DNA of 64,000 bases from Lytechinus variegatus (taxonomy: Eukaryota > Echinodermata > Echinoidea > Temnopleuroida > Toxopneustidae), in NCBI RefSeq assembly GCF_018143015.1, contig NC_054758.1, forward strand, positions 6,745,001 through 6,809,000. Direction: 5' to 3'. Position numbers and translations under genes: made by a program. A model generated the notes under the pieces. The model was not told the DNA's origin, made no database searches, and worked only from the letters and a program-made list of their open reading frames with translations. Positions 57,127 to 64,000 of the stretch are shown in pieces (the first letter of the stretch is position 1; each line of letters begins with the position of its first letter).

Positions 57127-58742
57127 AATTAGGTGGTCTGTCCTTATTCTTGCCATCATGATCATTATCACCATGTTCATGCAGGTCAATATGATCTTCA
57201 TGATGACTACGGAATGTTCATTATGGATGGAATACTTACGAAAGACGGAGATGATATAGCACTGTGAAAAAGGTCGGTTTAATATATGGCAATACATGTG
57301 ATATGAAAAAAAAGTAATTATAATCTGTTTTATCTTGCTAAATTTTAACTTTTATACCTTTGAATTGGCATAAAGGATCATGCACGAGGTGGTAAAAAGA
57401 AAAAAAAAATCATCTTGTTCGCCCCAGGACTCGAACCTGCGCCCCCGAGTACGCAAGTCAAGTGCGTTATCCATTCAGCCACGATATTCCCCATAGAGAT
57501 TACACTAAGAAAATTTGAGAATTACAAATCCAATTTTGCAAGCGAAAAACGGGCATGATCCCGGCATCTGATAAAAAATGAAGGCAACACTTCTGACTAA
57601 AAATCTCAGCTACAACATATAAAGAAAGCTCATGTATAACTCACAAGGAAAAAATGGAGATATAGCACACGAAATAAAGGAATGTAGAATCTAGTTTTGA
57701 GAAAAAGTCATGTCCCGTAGAGATAACACGCAAAATGAGGAAAAATGACATGCCTCTTTTCGTCGCTGTTTTACGCCATGATGCGTTTCTCAAAATGAAA
57801 ATTTATGTTAACTGTGGAGAAAGAGTACATTCTAAACTAAATTACAGTGAAATATGGGCGAAAAATGATCAATATTTACGGAGTTATAATAAAATTTGCA
57901 TATTTGATGACGTTATTTTTGAAAAAAATGACATTTTCAGCTATTTGATTTTCAGCCTTTTGATTACGTCATAATCAAATTGAGGGATAATGTTGACATG
58001 AAATGAAATCTACAACTTATCGATATATGAAAAAAAAATTGGGGATCAACCGACTATTTAAAGAGCTACAATGTACAGTGAATTTTCAATAGGCATGTTT
58101 TTGCCCATACATGGCCTATAGTGAGAACTCGCGCGCACACTGCTGCAAACTTTAACGGGTGTTAATTTCCTCATTAATGGTAGTAGGTTGATCAAGGTAT
58201 CAAATTGCTCAAAATTATATCATCAATGCTTTGATATAAAATATAACGGTTTTTCTGCGTTGCATTAAGGCGTTACGCGCGGAAATTAACGCGCGCGCAT
58301 ACGTGTGTGCGCGCAAATTTTTGAAATGCTTAAAATTACCTGAAACGTACTCTACTTTGGTCAAAAAGTGAACTGAGCATTTTAGAATTTTGACGCTCGC
58401 GTACGCGTGCGTCGTGACCTTCTGGTGACCTTTGTTGACATGAATCGTCCCTTCATCTGAAGTTGATGTGATGTTAATATTGTTAATTTTGGATAATTGA
58501 TAATGGAGATATGATTGATTATGTGATTTTACAAAATGGCGTCTAGATGACGTCATTATGGTCTGATGACCTTGAAAAGCTTATTTTGGCGTTTCCATGA
58601 CAGATGCTATTGATGACATGAAATTCAATAAACTTGACACTGTCAAATTCGAGATATCTTGGCGACAAACATGTTGCCATTAAAAAGAAAGAAAATTCTG
58701 ACGAAATTAAGAGGTGATCTGTCACAGACAGACCACCTAATA
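57127..58742. mobile_element. 1.6-kb inverted-repeat element with tRNA-like segment
   Basis: Left end TTAGGTGGTCTGTC pairs with right end GACAGACCACCTAA. The interior is AT-rich with a G+C patch of alternating CGCG near 58270-58320 and 58390-58415. No transposase frame; the longest frame (79 codons at 57735) has no recognisable domain. It includes the tRNA-like sequence at 57421-57495. Confidence 0.5.
57421..57495 (-). repeat. tRNA-Ser(UGA)-like sequence, probably SINE-derived or a pseudogene
   Basis: The minus strand has an A box (TGGCTGAATGG), a possible anticodon hairpin ACGCA-CTTGACT-TGCGT whose loop would place TGA at the anticodon, and a perfect B box (GGTTCGAGTCC). The T stem has four of five pairs. 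The acceptor ends do not pair, so this is unlikely to be a working tRNA gene. Confidence 0.45.
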
Positions 58743-59091
58743 AATTCAACATGAATTAATGTTCAGTATTATTTTTCCCAATATAACGTTTGTAATGTTA
58801 ACGTGCGCCTTTAATCAACAATAAAATGTCATATTGTACCCATGGGAGCCACTTCAGTTCAAAAAACTGTTCTCCCGGCGGGGCCTATTAACATGATTAC
58901 CCGGCAAAGATCGAAATTCCACTACTCAAACGTGGAAAATGAATGATCGCTCTCTGAAATTGATCCGCCATCAAGGTCCTCGAATATGGAATTCTTTGAA
59001 TGTCAATGTTACATCATGTAGCTACTTAAGTTGTTTTAAACGAAAATGTACGTCAAGCTTGCTATCTTATAGTCATTAATTTGTTTTCACA

Positions 59092-59424
59092 TGGGCGGAA
59101 TTCCCAGGAAGGACAGGGGACGTGTTGCCCTACCAAAAATAGTAGAGGGACACAATATCAAATGTTCCCCCTACTATTGATGGTCTGTTATGATGGAGAA
59201 AAATACATCATTCACAATCGAAATAATATATTTTGCTCTAAATTTACCTTACATTTTGGGTGAAAACTTTAGCTTTTTTTTCGGGGGGGGGGGGGTTGCT
59301 TGTAAATTTTATTAGGGTTAAAATGACCTTACATTTTGAGTACTACCCTTTTTTGCTTCTTCCTTTTTTTGGTCAAATTTTCCAGCCCTGGTCCCCTACC
59401 CTTTGGCACAGATTTCCGCCCATG
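59092..59424. mobile_element. TAGTAGGGACAC-type MITE, copy 2
   Basis: Ends CATGGGCGGAA (left) and TTCCGCCCATG (right) are inverted repeats. The interior is shared with 53165-53480. Confidence 0.65.
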
Positions 59425-59603
59425 TTCCTTCAATGCATATTTGATATTCTTAACCCCCCCCGCCCCGGTCCCTGTGTGATTGATTTTGTGATGTGAATTC
59501 ATTTTCTTATTTGTTATTATCAATCCCCGGGCGCCAAGCTAGAAAACGACCAGACCATTTGAATAAATGTTTGGAATGATTTAGTCAATTTGTTCTTTTA
59601 TTC

Positions 59604-59912
59604 ATGGGCGAAAAATCCCAGGGGGGGGCGACGTGTCCCTCTACCTAAAATAGTAGGGACACAATAGGCCTATCCCTTGTCCCCATACTATTTTCGGTCT
59701 TTTATGATGGACAGAATGAAATTGAAATAAAACATGTATTTTGGACGAGATAACCTTACTTGTTGGGTGATAACCTTTTTTTTTTCTTCGTTTTTTTTGC
59801 TTTCAAAAGTATTTTGGTCGAAATGACCTTACATTTGGGGTGATAACCTTTTTTTTTGCTTGTCAAACTTTCCAGCCCCTGGTCCCCCTACCTTTGGAGA
59901 CAGATTTCCGCC
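59604..59912. mobile_element. TAGTAGGGACAC-type MITE, copy 3, inside receptor unit 3
   Basis: Begins CATGGGCGAAAAATCCCAGG and ends GACAGATTTCCGCCC. Unit 1 shows uninterrupted sequence at the matching place (about 50095-50150), so it was inserted after unit 3 split off. Confidence 0.65.
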
Positions 59913-60004
59913 CTTGCTTTTATCATCAAGCATTTCCCGCCATCCGACATATCGCGTGCCTGAAGAACGAATTAAGAAATGTAAAAATTACTAATGGTAG
60001 TGTT

Positions 60005-60455
60005 TAATATTTCATAGATGCAACGAACCATTTTTGATGAAAATTTTGAATATCCATGAAGAAAGTCTGCTTTGATTGACAGTGCCGATAATTGAGGAAA
60101 TTTTACAGTTTGTCAAAAGGAAACAAATTGGTGGGTTCAGAACAAATACGTATAAGCAACCAGTCTTCTCTCTCGTCGATGTTTGATAGTTAAGTGACAC
60201 CTGAGCCATTACCACAATTTGGAGACCCACTTTCAAACCGGACTCGTCAAAAGACAGAATACGTCTACTGACTTCATGACTTTGATATCGACTGAAACCC
60301 TGCAGATCGACAGAACGTTGAAAGCGTGCATGTCCCGGCCTGGCATTCTGTTCAATACCGGACAAAAACAAATAAGCTATTGAGCTGTAACGGGATAAAG
60401 TAAATCCAGTATCGATTATTAAATCTTAAATCCCTGATTAGAAAGCTTAATCGAA
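60005..60455 (+). promoter_or_regulatory. Conserved upstream block of receptor unit 3
   Basis: Counterpart of 50226-50689, with a few small deletions near 60155-60175 and 60265-60275. Confidence 0.4.
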
Positions 60456-61760
60456 ATGGAAAACACGAGTGATATTCATCACAATACCTCGAGCTGTTGC
60501 GTAGATCAAGATTTGTATGATATAAGTGAACACTCCATAAGTTCGATTGCGTGGCTAGCCACTGTCCCTTTGACTCTTTCGATAATAATCGCAGTCACTG
60601 TACTGGGAAACGCGATGGTGATTGCAGCTTACTTTCGGGACAAACGCATCAGGAATAATGTAGCGAACCTCCTCATCTTAAACCTTGCAATAACAGACTT
60701 TGTCGTCGGTGCTTTCATCATTTCCATTGACACTGCGTGGATCATCAAAGACGTCTGGACCTATGGAGAAGTGTTCTGCAAAATCTGGCTAGACGTTGAT
60801 TTCGTAGTCACCATGATGTCTTTGCTCACCATGGTGCTAATCAGCTGGGACCGTTACTGTCTCCTGACGATGGGGATGCGGTACAAGACATTCCAGACGA
60901 AAAAGCGTATTTGCGTGATCCTTGCCATTTCTTGGACAACTGTAAGCCTGATATACACATTCCTTGCTTTCGCATGGAGTCCCATTACTGGTGAATTTAA
61001 CGTAGATTACTCTCAAAACTGTGAAATGGAATTTGTATACAACCTGGCCGCAACGATCGTCATCAACATTTGCGGATTCTTCATTTCATTTACTATCTTA
61101 ATTATCCTTATTATTGCTGTGTACAGTAACATAAAACGAAGGTCTAGGGGTACCGTCGGTCAAAGCCCTTCAAGTTCAATAAATACGTCGGCTAGGTCCC
61201 AAAATAAAAGCTTTGGGCCTAGATCTCCAAGGAGAGTAAACTACCGCCATCCCGACGGTCCTTCTGGCCAAGTCGCAGATTCACCTACCCGCGGTGGTGA
61301 TGCTGCTGCAGCAAATGTAACTACAGAGACTTCTGACAACCCTGCAGATGGAGAAAAACCCCTCACAAGAGAACTGTCAAATGAAAGAGCCTCTTCTTCA
61401 AAGAAAGAAGGTCGAACATTCGCCAGGCATCGAAAAGCAGCCTTCGTGTTAGCCATCCTTATCGGCTGTTTCCTGCTCTGTTGGTTACCTTACCAAGTAA
61501 CAAGCGTAATGTATGCAGTCTGTGATACCGATTGCGTCTCCACTCGTTTGTGGGAGGTCACGAATTTACTTCTTTGGTGTAACTCAACCATTAATCCCTT
61601 TATCTATGCTTCTACTAATGTCCACTTTCGTCGGAACTTTAGGAAGTTTCTGTTGCTTGATCGTTGGGCTTGTGACTTTAAAAATTGTAAGATAAAATGT
61701 CAAAATGCAAATGAGATTCAGGTTGCCACTGGAAGCCTTAATGGCAGCACGGTTACCTAA
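60456..61760 (+). CDS. Histamine H3-like amine-type GPCR (D3.32/G5.46, Pro5.50 lost)
   Basis: 434 residues, single exon, sequon at N10. Keeps D115 (3.32), W-D-R-Y, CW343LPY, the ECL3 C-x3-C pair and LLWCNSTINPFIY. TM5 reads NICG207FFIS211FTILIILI: the H3-type acid at 5.46 is Gly, as in unit 2, and the near-universal Pro5.50 is Ser (TCA where units 1 and 2 have CCG/CCA), with Asn to Ile a few residues on. The open frame is nevertheless intact with normal length. The TM6 to TM7 sequence is identical to units 1 and 2 apart from one residue. Same start context as the others. No AATAAA at the site used by units 1 and 2. It may be a receptor with altered activation or an early decaying copy. Confidence 0.88.
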   Translation: MENTSDIHHNTSSCCVDQDLYDISEHSISSIAWLATVPLTLSIIIAVTVLGNAMVIAAYFRDKRIRNNVANLLILNLAITDFVVGAFIISIDTAWIIKDVWTYGEVFCKIWLDVDFVVTMMSLLTMVLISWDRYCLLTMGMRYKTFQTKKRICVILAISWTTVSLIYTFLAFAWSPITGEFNVDYSQNCEMEFVYNLAATIVINICGFFISFTILIILIIAVYSNIKRRSRGTVGQSPSSSINTSARSQNKSFGPRSPRRVNYRHPDGPSGQVADSPTRGGDAAAANVTTETSDNPADGEKPLTRELSNERASSSKKEGRTFARHRKAAFVLAILIGCFLLCWLPYQVTSVMYAVCDTDCVSTRLWEVTNLLLWCNSTINPFIYASTNVHFRRNFRKFLLLDRWACDFKNCKIKCQNANEIQVATGSLNGSTVT

Positions 61761-61795
61761 TATCTGCAAAACGACCGTCTTCGATCTAGAGAGTT

Positions 61796-62350
61796 TCCTT
61801 GGAAACATGTCGGAAGCTAGCTAGACCCAGACACAAAACTTTTGTCACTACAGTTATCAGACTACTGCACATCTTGCGCCTGTGACCCTATAATGCATGG
61901 GGTAAATTAATATTAAAACAATAATAATGAATGCGTTGGCACCAATGGTTCTTATAACGTGTATTAAGGCACAGGTTAACAGTGATATGACTTTGAAAAA
62001 AAAATGGTAGCAGCTGAAAGATCTTACTTATCACCTGTCTTTGATTTAGATTTTCCTTGGAAACATGTCGGAACTCAGAAGGCCCAGACACGACTTTTTT
62101 TTCAATACAATCAGACTACTGGCGACTACTGCACATTGCGCCTATGACCCTGTCATGCCTGTGGTGGATATAAAATTCTAAAAAATTAATGCTTTGGCAC
62201 CAATGGCTCTTATCCTGCACTCCTCTTTCCCCATTTCTATGAGTAATGTGACACAGGTAAACAATGACTGGACTTAAAAAAAAAATTAAAGCAGCTTAAA
62301 GATCCCACCTATTACCTGTGTCCGTGATATGTTAAACAATGAAGCTCCGA
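61796..62350. repeat. Local tandem duplication of the 3' flank of unit 3
   Basis: TTCCTTGGAAACATGTCGGA followed by CAGACTACTG..GCACA..TTGCGCCT..TGACCCT and TTGGCACCAATGG appears at 61795-61950 and again at 62051-62210, the second copy more diverged. Units 1 and 2 have one copy. Confidence 0.65.
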
Positions 62351-62627
62351 AAAAGAAATCGTACCCGAAAAGTGCTTCAAAAGGGTAAAATATAAATTGA
62401 CCGGAAACACAATCTTTATTTCATGATGATGGTGGTGAGAACAACATTTTTGTACAGCGCCATTTACCTGTAAAAAACGGCATTCAGAGGCGCCAGCTTC
62501 CCAATATGCCACACGTTATTCCAAAAGCTGCTGGAAAAGAAGGGTCTTTATTTCAGATTTGAAGGTCTCAATGTCGTCACATGTCATCCCATACAATAAC
62601 ATTCGTTGAATTGATTTCCACAGGGGG

Positions 62628-62743
62628 GGGGGTTCGATTTATGTTTTCGATTTGTTCCCCAATTTTGTGAGCGAAATTCTGCCGTCTTTCCCTACCGCTC
62701 CACGACCGCTCCAACAACGCTCGGGCGGTGTGACCATGCCTTT
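62628..62743. mobile_element. Half copy of the GGTCACACCGTCC MITE
   Basis: It matches the right half of 8794-9008 (TTTCGATTTGTTCCCC, TCTTTCCCTACCGCTCCACG, GGCGGTGTGACCATGCCTT) without the left end, and interrupts the 3' flank of unit 3. Confidence 0.7.
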
Positions 62744-62979
62744 ACATACGCTCTACCCATCGAGCATCAATCCACTGTGCTCTCAGCCTCTTTATGAATC
62801 ATTTAAGCTCATATTCACAGCAGCGGAATAATGTGTGATTGACTTTGTGGTGTGATTTTTTTCTTCTTTTTCCTCTTCTGTTTGTTGAGGTTCCATTTTC
62901 TTTTGTTCACACAGGTCAACTATTTTTCTTACTTCGGTAGCGTTTTATCGCACAAGCGTTGCCCTTTAATTCCCCCTTT

Positions 62980-63150
62980 TCCACATCTACTTTGTAAATC
63001 AATGCTTAATGGAATGCATCTGTCATCTACTGTATTTAAATATGCTTATTTCTAATTATTTGAATTGCATTTATAATGATCTCATGTGTTGTGAATTTGT
63101 AAATTCTGAATGTGTTGGAAATAAAGACACTGAATTGCATTGAAATTATT
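62980..63150 (+). repeat. Possible LINE 3' end
   Basis: An AT-rich stretch ends in GGAAATAAAGACACTGAATTGCATTGAAATT; an AATAAA(G) followed by short ATTGAA-type repeats is common at the 3' ends of some non-LTR elements. No coding part is visible. Confidence 0.35.
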
Positions 63151-63184
63151 GTCCCGGCTTTAGCACGGCTACCGTGATCGGGCC

Positions 63185-63300
63185 GCTCGAGCATTCGAGG
63201 AATATTTTTTTACCGGGTGCACATTCACTTCACCTGGGTTGAGTGCAGCACAATGTGGGTAATATATTACCCTTATCTACGCATAGGGGAATAAAATAAG
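63185..63300 (-). repeat. SINE-like dispersed repeat, partial copy
   Basis: Core CATTCACTTCACCTGGGTTG followed by AGTGCAGCACAATGTGG, as in the copies at 2511-2680 and 32225-32460. Confidence 0.5.
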
Positions 63301-63520
63301 ATAAGCATTCTGCGTTAGATATTGATGTGTGATTTCCACCGGGTGGTAGAAAAAAATGTACTCTTTTACAACAATATTGGTCAATTTAATCAGATATATT
63401 GTCATCAATAAAATAAATATTACGTGTCCGGAATGTGTTATTTCTCCTACATGTCTTGTATAATGTGTAACAGTTACGCTTTGATATTCAAGAGATATCC
63501 AAAGGCTTGATATCATCAAC

Positions 63521-63745
63521 ACTCTAAAAAAATTACCCAATATTGGGTAAAATGGGAATAATGTTTGTTGGGTGAAAAGACACCAAATATTTTATAATTT
63601 TTGTTGCAATGTTGCGTTGAAATTTACCCTTCAAACATGCATTTTACCCAATATTATGAATATTTGGGGAAAAATTACCCAGTATGCCTAAACATGCATG
63701 TTGCCTTTCTACCCAATATTGGGTAATTTTTCAATTTCTTTTTAG
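63521..63745. mobile_element. Palindromic MITE with TTACCCAATATTGGGTAA words
   Basis: AAAAAATTACCCAATATTGG at the left pairs with CCAATATTGGGTAATTTTT at the right, and further TTGGGTGAAAAG / TTTACCCAATATT words repeat inside. Non-coding, about 225 bp. Confidence 0.65.
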
Positions 63746-64000
63746 ATTGAATCGACTGGTACAAACTGTCATGAATAAATTTCGTCGACTGTCAACGAAA
63801 CCACAATCGGAAAAGAGCTGAAATACAATTCATTGTAAATTCTATTTTCAATGACATTTATGTGAGAGGTGATAGTGATAGTGTAAAACAATTTTGTATT
63901 CCCCTAATTCAAAAGTTATTTCAAAGTTGAAAATCATTTTGCAATGATTTTCTGCAAATCTTTTAGGATAACGGCTTCATAGGAAACAGATTCATTGCAG

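Larger units (their letters stand above)
59520..62620. repeat. Tandem receptor unit 3
   Basis: It starts with CGGGCGCCAAGCTAGAAAAC, matching unit 1 at 50028-50050, is interrupted by a MITE (59604-59912), then follows units 1 and 2 through the receptor and 3' flank. The homologous 3' flank ends at about 62620, at a MITE half-copy. Confidence 0.75.

Noticed and set aside
57421-57495. Working tRNA-Ser(UGA) gene
   Set aside because: The anticodon-like hairpin and B box are good, but the acceptor halves do not pair and the sequence lies inside a repeat element.

Overview
This is a eukaryotic, AT-rich, repeat-dense and gene-poor window, most likely from an echinoderm and probably a sea urchin. The inference rests on long non-coding stretches, many short palindromic DNA transposons, tRNA-derived SINE-like repeats of a type I associate with echinoid genomes, a tyrosine-recombinase (DIRS/Ngaro-type) retroelement fossil, and a local expansion of intronless amine-type GPCR genes. 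The species call is inference.

The only convincing host protein genes are six rhodopsin-class GPCR genes, all closest in motif to vertebrate histamine H3/H4 receptors (LLWCNS in TM7, CxxxC in ECL3, E-F-x-x-P in TM5). Three lie on the minus strand (21057-22394, 25471-26784, 32695-33971) and three on the plus strand (50690-51979, 54056-55366, 60456-61760). The two arrays are divergent, heads facing across about 17 kb of repeats. Five are open; the one at 32695-33971 is a frameshifted near-copy of the one at 25471-26784. The two amine-contact positions vary: D/E at 3.32 and E/G at 5.46 occur as E+E, D+G or D+E, and only one gene (50690) keeps the D+E pair of known H3 receptors. One plus-strand copy also lost Pro5.50, and the minus-strand array has Tyr instead of Trp at 6.48.

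Layout: 1-13 kb holds no supported gene, only SINE-like, foldback and hairpin elements, microsatellites and one weak Ig-like exon candidate. 13.2-19.5 kb is a Harbinger-like DNA transposon interrupted by a fossil YR retrotransposon. 20.0-35.4 kb is the minus-strand receptor array, including a segmental duplication of about 5 kb (23.3-28.1 and 30.2-35.4 kb) whose copies carry different later insertions. 35.4-49.9 kb is a repeat desert: palindromic arrays, a satellite carrying perfect nuclear-receptor-type DR1 motifs, Tc1/mariner-like and other hairpin elements, a nested pair of foldbacks, a poly(A)-ended retro-tail and trinucleotide tracts. 49.9-62.6 kb is the plus-strand array, three tandem units each with a conserved upstream block, one receptor and a conserved 3' flank. 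57.1-58.7 kb is a 1.6 kb inverted-repeat element with a tRNA-Ser-like segment, and the end of the window holds SINE-, LINE-end- and MITE-like repeats.

I find no operon, CRISPR, rRNA or convincing intact tRNA. Repeat family names are by motif only, since no database search was possible.
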